Source of the DNA: Sphingomonas sp. GM_Shp_1
Lineage (GTDB): Bacteria; Pseudomonadota; Alphaproteobacteria; Sphingomonadales; Sphingomonadaceae
Assembly: GCF_026540895.1 (NCBI RefSeq)
Contig: NZ_JALNUR010000002.1
Span: 124,001-188,000, forward strand
DNA length: 64,000 nucleotides
Reading direction: 5' to 3'
Within the stretch, counting starts at the first letter, position 1. Every line of letters starts with the position of its first letter. The notes below the pieces were generated by a model. That model was not told the DNA's origin. It saw only the letters and a program-made list of their open reading frames with translations, and did no database searches. Of the stretch, positions 9,835-18,975 are shown piece by piece. The position numbers and the translations under genes were made by a program.

Positions 9835-11928
9835 TCAAATCCCCAGCAGCAGGTCGTCGGGGCGGCCCGAGGCGGCATCGAGGCCATAGACCGTGCGAGC
9901 GGTGCCGACCTGCTGGGCACGGTCCATCGCGCGTCGCTCCGCCGCCTGATCGCCATCGTCATCGCCGAGGCCGAGTGGGTCGGCGATCTCCGGCTCGACC
10001 ATGATGGTCGGCTCGATCTCGTGGGCAGGATGCCGGGCCTGTTCGAGCCCGGCGTCCTCCGTGTCGTTGCTGGCTTCGGTGCCAACCGCGAGCCGCAGGT
10101 CGGCCCCGCATACCCGTCCGGCCCAGTCGTCGGGACGGGCGGCGGGCACGTCGCGATATCCGCCTGCATCGAGCGTCGGCGGCGGAAGGACGCGCGCAGT
10201 GTAGCGCCGGTCCTCATAGTAGCGCAGCTTCCTGGCCCGGATCGGCGGATGGCCCGAGATCAGCAGGAGCTCGTCGGTCGGCGCGAGCTGCATCACCTCG
10301 CCGGGCGTCAGCAGGGCGCGTGCGGTCTCCTGCCGGCTGACCATGACATGCGCCAGCCAGGGCGCGAGCCGGTGACCGGCATAGTTGCGCATCGCGCGCT
10401 GCTCGGTCGCGGTGCCGAGCGCATCCGATATCCGCCTCGCCGTCCGCTCGTCGTTCGTCGCGAAGGCGATGCGGACATGGCAATTGTCGAGGATGGCGTT
10501 GTGCTCGCCGTAAGCCTTCTCGATCTGGTTGAGGCTCTGTGCGATCAAGAAGGCGCGCACGCCATAGCCTGCCAGGAAGGCGAGGCTCGTCTCGAAGAAA
10601 TCGAGCCGCCCGAGCGCCGGGAACTCATCGAGCATCATCAAGAGAGTCCGCCTGCTGCTGGGGCGGCTTCCGGAACCTGCGGCACCGGTTTTGCCGTCGT
10701 TGCCAAGGCCATGGAGTTCCTCGGTCAATCGGCGGCCGATCTGGTTGAGGATCAGCCGCACGAGCGGCTTGGTGCGGCTGATGTCGGACGGCGGTACGAC
10801 GAGGTAGAGGGAGACCGGATGCGCTGCCTCCACGAGGTCGACGATCCGCCAGTCCGACGCGGCTGTTACGGCCGCGACGGTTGGATCGCGATAGAGGCTG
10901 AGAAACGACATCGCCGTCGACAGCACGCCCGAGCGTTCGTTATCGCTCTTGTTGAGCAGTTCGCGGGCGGCCGAGGCAACGACGGGATGGACGCTCGGCG
11001 CATCATCGGTGCCCAGATGGTTGGTCTCCATCATATGGCGCAGCGTCTCGGCGAAGCTACGCTGCGGATCGGACAGGACGGTCGCGACGCGGGCGAGCGT
11101 CTTCTCTCCCTCGGCATAGAGGACGTGCAAGATCGCGCCGACCAGCAGTGCATGGCTGGTCTTTTCCCAATGGTTGCGCCGCTCCAGCGCACCTTCCGGG
11201 TCGACCAGGATATCGGCGATGTTCTGGACATCGCGGACCTCGTTCACGCCGCGCCGCACCTCGAGCAGCGGATTGTAGCGCGCCGAGCGGGCATCGGTCG
11301 GATTGAACAGCAGGCAATGCGAGAAGCGCGCGCGCCAGCCGGCGGTCAGTTGCCAGTTCTCGCCCTTGATGTCGTGGACGATCGTCGAGCCGGTCCAGGT
11401 GAGCAGCGTCGGCACGACCAAGCCCACTCCCTTGCCAGAACGGGTCGGTGCGAACGCCATGACGTGCTCGGGGCCGTCGTGGCGAAGATCGTCACCGCCG
11501 AACCGGCCGAGGACGACGCCGCGATCACCGAGCAGTCGGGCCGCCGCGACGTCCTTGCGGGCCGCCCAGCGAGCCGAGCCATAGGTGGTGAGGTTGTTCG
11601 ATTGTCGCGCCCGCCAGATCGATCCAAAGACTGCGGCGCCGCACCCGAGGAAGCCTCCGGCCGCAGCGATCGCACCGGCCTCGTCGAAGATGACCGGCGC
11701 GTAGGCGTCGAACGAGAACCACCATGGGAAGATCGACCACGGATGGTAGATCGGACGATCGAATGCGATGAACCAGGGCGGGCCGAGCTGCGGCTGGTAG
11801 GCGAGCCGAGCGGCGGCCCATTGCGTCGCGATCCAGATACTCGCGACGACGATCGCGAGCACCACGAGGATCTGTCCGATAAGCAATTTGGTCGGTGTCA
11901 CGAGCGTCTCCAGCCCGGGACCGGACAT
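9835..11928 (-). CDS. traG: TraG, type IV coupling protein (VirD4-like)
   Basis: 697-residue coupling ATPase linking the relaxase-DNA complex to the channel. Two N-terminal membrane helices (LLIGQILVVLAIVVASIWIA and an Ala/Gly-rich segment near residue 85) precede the soluble domain. Walker A is APTRSGKGVG at about residues 157-166, Walker B is LLMMLDEFPALG at about 430, and the TraG motif FLIAQSLNQIEKAYG follows. It is the first gene of the minus-strand transfer operon. The C-terminal 100 residues are acidic and variable. Confidence 0.96.
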   Translation of the reverse strand: MSGPGLETLVTPTKLLIGQILVVLAIVVASIWIATQWAAARLAYQPQLGPPWFIAFDRPIYHPWSIFPWWFSFDAYAPVIFDEAGAIAAAGGFLGCGAAVFGSIWRARQSNNLTTYGSARWAARKDVAAARLLGDRGVVLGRFGGDDLRHDGPEHVMAFAPTRSGKGVGLVVPTLLTWTGSTIVHDIKGENWQLTAGWRARFSHCLLFNPTDARSARYNPLLEVRRGVNEVRDVQNIADILVDPEGALERRNHWEKTSHALLVGAILHVLYAEGEKTLARVATVLSDPQRSFAETLRHMMETNHLGTDDAPSVHPVVASAARELLNKSDNERSGVLSTAMSFLSLYRDPTVAAVTAASDWRIVDLVEAAHPVSLYLVVPPSDISRTKPLVRLILNQIGRRLTEELHGLGNDGKTGAAGSGSRPSSRRTLLMMLDEFPALGRLDFFETSLAFLAGYGVRAFLIAQSLNQIEKAYGEHNAILDNCHVRIAFATNDERTARRISDALGTATEQRAMRNYAGHRLAPWLAHVMVSRQETARALLTPGEVMQLAPTDELLLISGHPPIRARKLRYYEDRRYTARVLPPPTLDAGGYRDVPAARPDDWAGRVCGADLRLAVGTEASNDTEDAGLEQARHPAHEIEPTIMVEPEIADPLGLGDDDGDQAAERRAMDRAQQVGTARTVYGLDAASGRPDDLLLGI

Positions 11929-12710
11929 CCTGTCCTCCGGGCCGCCTCCACGATCGCATCATCGCCGCCCCACGATCAGACCCTCGCTGGGGCCGGCACG
12001 GACGTGTCGGAGGACATCGATGCGACGTCCGCCGTATCCAGCGAGTGAATCAGCGGGGTCGCGCACGCAAAATCGAAGCATGGGGCAACGGGCCCGATGC
12101 AAGCGATCAAGGCACCGAAGCACCGGCACGAGACCATCGCCGATGGCGGCCCCATCGGTCCTTGGAAATTCGGCGGCCGTTCTTGAATGCCAGCATCCGG
12201 TGCTGCCGGGCAGCGACATACTATTTTATCGATGCCGGCGATGCGCCGACCTCTTGGTCGACATCGCGAATATGCGTAAAATAGTCGCAGCCCATGCCGA
12301 ACAGAGCATCGACCGGGTCGCTGGCGCGTATGTCCAGGCCTCGCGGCTAAAGGCGCCGGCGCATGTTCAAGCATGTCTCAGGGCCCGGTTCGGCCGCACA
12401 GCCTTGCCGTCGACGGAGCATGTCCACCGCTTGCCCGCCTTGCATTGGGCATCGGACGCGATAAGCTGGCGGCGTGCGGGCCCCGGTCCGCATCGAGGCT
12501 TGAGGACCTTGCCTGGGATATTTTGGCCGGGACGAACGATCGTTCCGGGCTGCTGGCGTAGATGTCCAGGCCGCGCTCGTCGGCTAAAAACGCCCGCCAC
12601 GTCCCTTGCGCGAGTGACCCGATCGCTGGCCTGGCCGGCTCGCCTCGGCGCTGGAGGCGTCCCATGTCTTCCGGAGAAGCTGCCGCGCGGGCGCGTGTCC
12701 GCTGCTCGCC
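11929..12710. other. intergenic region between traG and the sigma-factor gene
   Basis: 782 bp between two divergent transcription units, so it must hold promoters for both the traG-trb operon and the sigma gene. Open frames here lack family signal. The only structure seen is an imperfect direct repeat, listed separately. No clear -35/-10 pair could be fixed by eye. Confidence 0.6.
12311..12592. repeat. imperfect direct repeat of about 46-52 bp upstream of the sigma factor
   Basis: The stretch 12311-12356 and the stretch 12541-12592 share the order CGGG, GCTGGCG, ATGTCCAGGCC, CGGCTAAA, CGCC with small insertions. The copies are about 230 bp apart in the same orientation, upstream of the ECF sigma gene. 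Either a duplicated regulatory segment or a decayed duplication; no function is shown by the sequence. Confidence 0.4.
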
Positions 12711-13265
12711 ATGAGCAGTGGATCGGCACTCCCTCGCGCACGTCGCACTAAAGGCGACGATGCGCTCGTCGAGACGCTGTACGCGGTCGAGGCGCCTCGC
12801 CTGGCGCGATCGCGTGCAAGGCGCTCCGATCGCCACGATGCCTTCGACCTCGTCCATGACGCGTTCGTCCGGCTGCTCGGCCTCGGACCGGACCGGCTGC
12901 GCTCCCTGGCGCAGGACAGACCGGTGGCGTATCTCTGGAGGATCGCAACATCGGTTGGGCTGGACCAGGCCAAGCGCGACCTTCGCCGCGCGTCGGACAT
13001 GCACGTCCCGCTCGACAGCGTCGAACTCGTTGCCCCCGATATCGAGCGGCAACTCGAGGCGCGCGACGAACTGCGGCGCATCGAGCGCGCCGTCGAGGCC
13101 ATGCGTCCCCGCACCCGTGCCATCTTTCTCGCGCACCGCGTCGACGGCATGAGCTATGCCGAGATCGCGCAGGCCTGCGGGATTGGCGTGAAAGGGGTCG
13201 AGAAGCAGATGAGCCGGGCGATCGCCATTCTCGCCCATGAACTGGACCATGCCGACGATGGCTGA
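12711..13265 (+). CDS. ECF RNA polymerase sigma factor (FecI-like)
   Basis: 184-residue extracytoplasmic-function sigma factor. Region 2 is at about residues 18-85 (DRHDAFDLVHDAFVRLLGL, then VAYLWRIATSVGLDQAKRD) and region 4 at about 125-172 (MRPRTRAIFLAHRVDGMSYAEIAQACGI, with helix-turn-helix GVKGVEKQMSRAIAIL). It is followed with an 8-base overlap by a FecR anti-sigma and then a TonB receptor, the classical cell-surface signalling arrangement. The likely target is the receptor/isopeptidase operon and perhaps the lasso genes, responding to the peptide outside the cell; this is inferred from the known organisation of such loci. Confidence 0.9.
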   Translation: MSSGSALPRARRTKGDDALVETLYAVEAPRLARSRARRSDRHDAFDLVHDAFVRLLGLGPDRLRSLAQDRPVAYLWRIATSVGLDQAKRDLRRASDMHVPLDSVELVAPDIERQLEARDELRRIERAVEAMRPRTRAIFLAHRVDGMSYAEIAQACGIGVKGVEKQMSRAIAILAHELDHADDG

Positions 13266-14256
13266 CAATCGACGGCTGCAGCGCGAGGCCGCAGCATGGC
13301 TCGCGCGTCTCCAGGCGCCCGATGGCGAACGCGATCGTGCCCGCTTCGAGGCATGGCGCAACGCGGACCCCGCGCATGCCGCCGCCTTCGCCCGGGTCGA
13401 ACGGCACTGGCAGGACAGCACCATCATGGCGCGGAGCAGCCTGCGCTATCGCGCACCGCTAACAAAGCCCTGGTGGCATATCGGTGCGTCCGCGCCCGGC
13501 CGACTCGCCTTCGGCAGCGCCGCCGCCATGGCCCTTGTCGTCGCGGCATGGAGCGTTTCGCATGCGCCGCGCGTCGCCGAGCCGGAGCGCGTCGCCAGCG
13601 CCGTCGGCCAGCTTCGTACCATCGGCCTTCCCGATGGGTCGCGCGTCACGCTCGATACCGACAGCACGCTAGCGATCCATTACTCTCCGGAAGCGCGGCA
13701 GCTTGTGCTCGAGCGGGGCCGCGCGCGATTTACGGTCGCCCATGACTCGCATCGCCCGTTCACCGTGACGGCAGGTGCGATGACCGTCGTTGCACACGGG
13801 ACGGTCTTCGATGTCGACACCCGACCGAGCGGAGCCGGCGTCACGCTGATCCAGGGCATCGTCGAGGTGATCACCCGATCGGCAAAGTCGCCGGAGCAAC
13901 GCATCCGCCTGACGGCCGGCAAGCAGGTCACCGCCACGGCGGATATGACGCGTCTCTCGGCGCCCAGGACGGTGCCGGCGGGCACGACAGCCTGGACGAG
14001 CGGGATGCTCGGCTTCGATTCTGCGCCGCTCGATCGCGTCGTGGCCGAAGCGAACAGCTATTCGGCAACCAGGCTGGTCCTCGCCGATCCCTCGCTCGCC
14101 CGGCTGCGGGTCACTGGGGCATTCCCGGCCGACAAGCCGGCGGACCTGGCGGCCAGCCTTGCCCGCATGTTCGGCCTGCGCGTCGAGACGCGAGCGGATG
14201 GCGCCATCCTGCTCCTGCCGACCACCGGCGCCTCGCGTGGGCCGCAAGGGGGGTAG
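13258..14256 (+). CDS. FecR-family anti-sigma / sigma regulator
   Basis: 332-residue membrane protein. The N-terminal cytoplasmic domain (AAAWLARLQAPDGERDRARFEAW...FARVERHWQ) is the anti-sigma FecR_N type, and one membrane helix lies at about residues 79-96. The periplasmic FecR domain carries LPDGSRVTLDTDSTLAI and FTVTAGAMTVVAHGTVFDVD. The last 70 residues resemble a secretin/TonB short N-terminal module (LVLADPSLARLRVTGAF...LARMFGLRVETR). The ATG at 13258 is preferred over an upstream ATG at 13237 because it opens the conserved N-terminus. It transmits receptor occupancy to the sigma factor next door. Confidence 0.9.
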   Translation: MADNRRLQREAAAWLARLQAPDGERDRARFEAWRNADPAHAAAFARVERHWQDSTIMARSSLRYRAPLTKPWWHIGASAPGRLAFGSAAAMALVVAAWSVSHAPRVAEPERVASAVGQLRTIGLPDGSRVTLDTDSTLAIHYSPEARQLVLERGRARFTVAHDSHRPFTVTAGAMTVVAHGTVFDVDTRPSGAGVTLIQGIVEVITRSAKSPEQRIRLTAGKQVTATADMTRLSAPRTVPAGTTAWTSGMLGFDSAPLDRVVAEANSYSATRLVLADPSLARLRVTGAFPADKPADLAASLARMFGLRVETRADGAILLLPTTGASRGPQGG

Positions 14257-14314
14257 ATCGAGCGCGTGTCGTTGAACCCCGTGGAGCGGCGATCATGCCG
14301 CAGGGGGAACGACG

Positions 14315-16870
14315 ATGAATCGCTTCTATCTCGGGGGTGCCGGCCTTGCCTGCCTGGCCGTTGTCGCACCGGCCAATGGCCAGGCACGCGACGAACACGC
14401 CTATGACCTGCCAGCCCAGCCGCTGGGATCGGCGCTGAGGGCGATCGCCCGGACGACCGGGCAGGCCGTCATGGTCGATGCGGCCCTCGCCGCCGGACGC
14501 CGCGCGCCGCCGCTCAAGGGGCGGTTCGATGCCGCGGGCGCGCTGGCGCGCGTGCTCGCCGGGTCGGGCCTGCGGGCCGAGCCGATCAACCAGGGATTCG
14601 TGGTTCGATCGGACGGCACGCCGCAGACCCGGGCCGAGGTAGAGCCCTCCCTGGACACCGAGATCGTGGTCACTGGAAGCCGCATCCGCGGTGCACCGGT
14701 CGCTTCCACGTTGGTCGTGCGCACCGCCGACACGATCCGCAGCGAAGGCCAGGCGACGCTTGCCGAGGTCATCCGGACCATCCCGCAGAATTTCGGCGGC
14801 GGCCAGAACCCCGGCATCGGTGCCAATGTACCGGCCAGGAGCGGGGTCAATGTCGGGAGCGGATCGTCGCTCAACTTGCGCGGCCTGGGCAGCGATGCCA
14901 CATTGACGCTGCTCAATGGCCGGCGCCTCGCCTATAGCGCCTCGCGACAGAGCGTCGATGTCTCCGCGATCCCGGTGAACGCGGTCGAGCGGATCGAGAT
15001 CGTCGCGGACGGCGCCTCCGCTCTCTACGGATCGGACGCGATCGCCGGCGTGGCCAACATCCGGCTGCGGCGCGACGCCCAGGGGCTGACCACGAGCGCG
15101 CGCCTCGGCGCCTCCACCGACGGCGGCAATGTCGAGCAGGTCTACGGCGTCGTGGCAGGAAAGCGATGGTCCGGCGGCGGCATGCTGCTCGCCTATGAGT
15201 TTGGTCACAGCACCGCCATCCGCGCCGTCGACCGCGACTATGCCCGCGACCGGGTCGGACTCGATCTCTACCCATCGCTCCGGCGGCACAGCGTGGTACT
15301 GTCCGGCCACCAGGGGCTCGCCGACACGGTCGAATTGTCGCTCGACCTGCTCTACAACAATCGCCGCAGCTTCTCCCAGTTTCCGTTGAGCGCCGCCGGG
15401 GTGACGCCGTTTCGACACGCCGAGCAGCCGTTCGACAGCGACTCGGCCGCGATCGCGCCGGCGCTGCGCTGGTCTCCCGGCGCGTGGCGCTTCGAACTCG
15501 CGGGCAGCGCGGGCCGGGACCGGGTCCATTATGCGACCAACCAGTTTACCGGCACGCAGCTGACCAGCCGGACCTTCGGCTGCTATTGCAACGATGCCCA
15601 TAGCGTCGAGCTCGCGGCCGATGGCCCGCTCCTGGCCTTGCCCGGCGGTCCCGCCAAGATCGCGCTGGGCGTCGGCTATCGTGACAACCGGCTCGTCAGC
15701 CAGCGCGGCGACAACATTGCGCAGGACGTCGATGCGCACCAGGACAGTCGCTACGCCTATGCCGAGGCCAGCCTGCCGCTCGTCGGCCCCGCCCAGGCGA
15801 TCCCGGCCATCCATCGCCTCGATGCCAGCCTGGCCCTTCGCCATGAAGATTATCCCGGCGTCGACGCGGTCACCACGCCGAAGCTTGGCCTGATCTACGC
15901 GCCAACGCCCGATGTCGCGGTGAAGGCGAGCTGGGGCCGGTCCTTCCGTGCGCCGACGCTCCTCCAGCGCTACCAGCCGCTGGTGGTCGCCGCACTTCCA
16001 GTCACCGTGTTCGGTGGCACCGGCCTGCCGCCAGGAGCCACGGCCATGCTCTTGTCCGGGGGACGCGATTCCCTCCAGCCCGAGCGTGCGCGAAGCTGGT
16101 CGACGACACTGGCAATTCATCCCCGCGCGGTCGACGGGCTGAGCGTCGAGATAAGCTATTTCGAGACGCTCTATCGGGATCGTATCGTGGCACCGGTCAC
16201 CTTCATCGCCCGTGCGCTCGCCGATCCCGCCTATGCCGACCAGGTGCTGCGCTCCCCCAGCCTTGCAACCCTCGAGAGCCTGCGTCTCGGGGCGGGGCAG
16301 TTCCTCAACGCCACCGGTCGCACCTATGACCCCACGAGCGTGGTCGCTGTCATCGACAACGCCAACCGCAATGCCGGCCGGCAGCGCGTACGGGGCCTCG
16401 ACATGCTGGCCCGCCTCGATCGCAGCGTTGGCGCCGGGCAGGTCAACGCCACCCTTTCCGGCGCCTATCTGCAAAGCGACCAGCAACTGACGCCGGCGCA
16501 GCCCGTCGTCGATCTGGCCGGCACGATCTTCAATCCTCCCCATTTTCGCGGACGAGCCACCCTCGGCTGGACCCAGGGCGGCTTGACGATGACCGGCGCG
16601 GTAAGCCGGATCGGCGGGGTCGAGGACCAACGGACCACGCCGGCGCGCCGTGTCGGCGGCATGACCCAGGGCGACTTCACGCTTCGCTATCGCACCGGTT
16701 CGGGGCCGACATGGTGGCATGGCGTCGACCTTGTCGTCACCGCCCAGAACATCCTGGATGCCACGCCCAGTCCGATCGCGACGAGCCTGCCATACGACAC
16801 GCCCTACGACTCGACCAACTATTCGCCCTTCGGGCGTGTCCTCGCCGTTTCGATGAGCAAGTCGTGGTGA
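14315..16870 (+). CDS. TonB-dependent receptor with STN signalling domain
   Basis: 851-residue outer-membrane transporter. A signal peptide ends near residue 22 (NGQA). An STN domain follows (about 28-95: YDLPAQPLGSALRAIARTTGQAVMVD), then a TonB box TEIVVTGSRI. The plug (LAEVIRTIPQNFGG, LNLRGLGSDATLTLLNGRRL, RIEIVADGASALYGSDAIAGVANI) comes next and then the beta barrel to a terminal aromatic (SKSW). The STN domain plus upstream sigma/FecR mark it as a transducer. Its placement directly before the lasso isopeptidase (4-base overlap) points to uptake of the mature lasso peptide. GC-rich codon use matches the neighbours. Confidence 0.93.
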   Translation: MNRFYLGGAGLACLAVVAPANGQARDEHAYDLPAQPLGSALRAIARTTGQAVMVDAALAAGRRAPPLKGRFDAAGALARVLAGSGLRAEPINQGFVVRSDGTPQTRAEVEPSLDTEIVVTGSRIRGAPVASTLVVRTADTIRSEGQATLAEVIRTIPQNFGGGQNPGIGANVPARSGVNVGSGSSLNLRGLGSDATLTLLNGRRLAYSASRQSVDVSAIPVNAVERIEIVADGASALYGSDAIAGVANIRLRRDAQGLTTSARLGASTDGGNVEQVYGVVAGKRWSGGGMLLAYEFGHSTAIRAVDRDYARDRVGLDLYPSLRRHSVVLSGHQGLADTVELSLDLLYNNRRSFSQFPLSAAGVTPFRHAEQPFDSDSAAIAPALRWSPGAWRFELAGSAGRDRVHYATNQFTGTQLTSRTFGCYCNDAHSVELAADGPLLALPGGPAKIALGVGYRDNRLVSQRGDNIAQDVDAHQDSRYAYAEASLPLVGPAQAIPAIHRLDASLALRHEDYPGVDAVTTPKLGLIYAPTPDVAVKASWGRSFRAPTLLQRYQPLVVAALPVTVFGGTGLPPGATAMLLSGGRDSLQPERARSWSTTLAIHPRAVDGLSVEISYFETLYRDRIVAPVTFIARALADPAYADQVLRSPSLATLESLRLGAGQFLNATGRTYDPTSVVAVIDNANRNAGRQRVRGLDMLARLDRSVGAGQVNATLSGAYLQSDQQLTPAQPVVDLAGTIFNPPHFRGRATLGWTQGGLTMTGAVSRIGGVEDQRTTPARRVGGMTQGDFTLRYRTGSGPTWWHGVDLVVTAQNILDATPSPIATSLPYDTPYDSTNYSPFGRVLAVSMSKSW

Positions 16871-18975
16871 GCGCGATGTTGTTAGCCGCTGGCCTCGCTC
16901 TTGCCGGTATCGATGCCGCACCACCGCCATGCCCCGGGATGGCGCCGACGGCTGTCTCGGCTGCCGCAGCGGGACGGCCGGTCTCGCTCGACGATCTTCT
17001 GGCCTTGCGCGACATCGGCCAGCCCGACCCCTCGGTCGGGGGACCGAGCCCGCTCACCGTCTCGCCCGATGGTCGCCGGATCGCGTTTATCATCTCGCGC
17101 GCCGACCCCGTGGCCAATCGCGTCTGCCAGACCTTGGTCGTGCTCGACCTCGAGCCGCAGGCTCGGCCACGGATCGTCGATGAAGGCGGCGAGGCCATAC
17201 GCGCGGAAAACGTCGTGCGCGGGTCGCGGACCGGCAGCGGCCTCCCCGCAACCATCGTCCCGGCATGGTCGCCCGACGGACGATATCTGGCCTATCTCAA
17301 GCGCGTCGGCGGCCGGACGCAGGCCTGGCGCGTCTCGGTCGACGACGGTGCCGCCGTCCGGATCACCGAAGCGCCGGACGATGTCGAGGCCGTCGCGTGG
17401 AGCGAGGATGGGTCAAGGCTCGTCTTTGCGACGCGGCCCGGACGAACGACCTTCGCCGACGCGGTGCGTGCCGAAGGGCGCAACGGATTCCTGTTCGACC
17501 ATCGCGTAATTCCGCCCAACGGCTTTGCACCGCAGCTACCAGGCGATCTCGAGCGAATGGTTTGGTCGGTTCCCCGGGAGGGCGGACCGGTTGCGCGTGC
17601 CGGTCGCCAGGACATCGCACGCCTGGGTGGTGAACCAATATTGAGCGAGCCCTCTCCCCTGAATGCCGTGACGTCGGACGGGCGCAGGGCGGGCGCCGAG
17701 GTGGACGGTCCGTCCCCCTTTGCCGGCCGCCGGATCTGGGCCGACGGTAGCGATCGCCAGCGTCTGGCCTGTACCGCTTCCGAATGCCATGGCTCGATCC
17801 GCGGGACATGGTGGGCCCCCGACGGCCGCACCCTTCTCTTCCTCCGCTATGAGGGCCCGAACAACGAGCGTACGTCGCTCTTTCGCTGGACGCCGGGCGA
17901 GGCTGCAGTCCGCCGCATCTTGACTACCGAGGATGCGCTGGTCGGCTGCACCATGGCCCCTCGGGAACTGCTGTGCCTGCGCGAAGCATCGCTGGCGCCG
18001 CGTCGTATCGTGGGGATCGACCTTGCTAGCGGTACCGCACGAACCGTCCTCGACCCGAACCCAGAGTTCGCGTCACGAGCCAAGCCCCATGTCGAGCGCC
18101 TGCGCTGGACGAACCCTGCCGGCCTTCCCGCCTGGGGCGATCTTGTCCTGCCTGTAGGCCGTCCACCCGCCAGCGGCTGGCCGCTCGTCATCGTCCAGTA
18201 CACCAGCCGCGGCTTCCTGCGCGGCGGCACGGGCGACGAATATCCGATCCTGCCACTGGCCGCGAACGGGATCGCGGTGCTGAGCTTCCAGCGTCCACCG
18301 CTTGTCGTGCAGGCCCAGCCCAACCTCTCGAGCGCCCAGGCGGTCGCCGCGGTCTTGCGCAACTGGGACGAGCGACGCAGCACCCATGCGTCGCTCGAAG
18401 CGGGATTGGCCAAGCTTGCCGCGCGCGGCGACATCGACCGCGACCGGATGGGCATTACCGGGCTGAGCGACGGATCGACCACGGCGCGCTATGCCCTGGT
18501 CGCCGGCATGCCGTTCCGCGCCGCGTCGCTCAGCACCTGCTGCCGCTACCTGCGAAGCGACCTCATCTACGGAGGCACCGTCCTCGCCGACGAGATGCGT
18601 GCCATGGGCTTTCCCAAGGTGACCGACGACGATCCCGCCTTCTGGGCGCCGCTATCCTTGCCCCAGGCGGCCCACCGGCTGCGCACGCCGATCCTCTTCC
18701 AGTTGGCCGACGAGGAAGGCCTGTTCGCGCTCGAGACATTCGCGGCGCTGCGCGAGAGCGACGTGCCCATCGAACTGCGCATCTTCCCGGACGAGCATCA
18801 TTTCAAGTGGCAGCCGGCGCACCGGGCCGCGGTCTATGCCCGTAATCTCGACTGGTTCCGGTTCTGGCTCCGGGGCGAGGAGGATCCCGATCCCGCCAAG
18901 CGCGAGCAGTATCGGCGGTGGCAGGACTGGCGTGACCATTCGGCCCTGACCCGGCCCCCGGCATCAGCTCCATGA
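16867..18975 (+). CDS. lasso peptide isopeptidase (Atxe2-like prolyl-oligopeptidase family)
   Basis: About 702 residues; the start is either GTG 16867, overlapping the receptor stop as GTGA, or ATG 16876. A signal-like hydrophobic N-terminus precedes a propeller-type region (repeats such as TVSPDGRRIAFI, AWSPDGRYLAYL, WSEDGSRLVFA). The alpha/beta hydrolase domain is C-terminal: nucleophile in GLSDG (Ser about 534), acid in LADEEG (Asp about 615) and His in DEHHFKW (about 644-645). In proteobacterial loci of the astexin/caulosegnin type this enzyme opens the isopeptide bond of its partner lasso peptide. Family assignment rests on catalytic motifs and on context: a lasso precursor, protease and cyclase lie head-on. 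The last 12 bases overlap the cyclase gene end on the other strand. Confidence 0.88.
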   Translation: MSAMLLAAGLALAGIDAAPPPCPGMAPTAVSAAAAGRPVSLDDLLALRDIGQPDPSVGGPSPLTVSPDGRRIAFIISRADPVANRVCQTLVVLDLEPQARPRIVDEGGEAIRAENVVRGSRTGSGLPATIVPAWSPDGRYLAYLKRVGGRTQAWRVSVDDGAAVRITEAPDDVEAVAWSEDGSRLVFATRPGRTTFADAVRAEGRNGFLFDHRVIPPNGFAPQLPGDLERMVWSVPREGGPVARAGRQDIARLGGEPILSEPSPLNAVTSDGRRAGAEVDGPSPFAGRRIWADGSDRQRLACTASECHGSIRGTWWAPDGRTLLFLRYEGPNNERTSLFRWTPGEAAVRRILTTEDALVGCTMAPRELLCLREASLAPRRIVGIDLASGTARTVLDPNPEFASRAKPHVERLRWTNPAGLPAWGDLVLPVGRPPASGWPLVIVQYTSRGFLRGGTGDEYPILPLAANGIAVLSFQRPPLVVQAQPNLSSAQAVAAVLRNWDERRSTHASLEAGLAKLAARGDIDRDRMGITGLSDGSTTARYALVAGMPFRAASLSTCCRYLRSDLIYGGTVLADEMRAMGFPKVTDDDPAFWAPLSLPQAAHRLRTPILFQLADEEGLFALETFAALRESDVPIELRIFPDEHHFKWQPAHRAAVYARNLDWFRFWLRGEEDPDPAKREQYRRWQDWRDHSALTRPPASAP

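Noticed and set aside
9634..12048. 804-codon open frame on the plus strand
   Set aside because: Antisense to traG/copG, whose motifs are clear; no family signal.
14111..16930. 939-codon open frame on the minus strand
   Set aside because: Antisense to the TonB receptor; composition is a mirror of high-GC codons and shows no domain.
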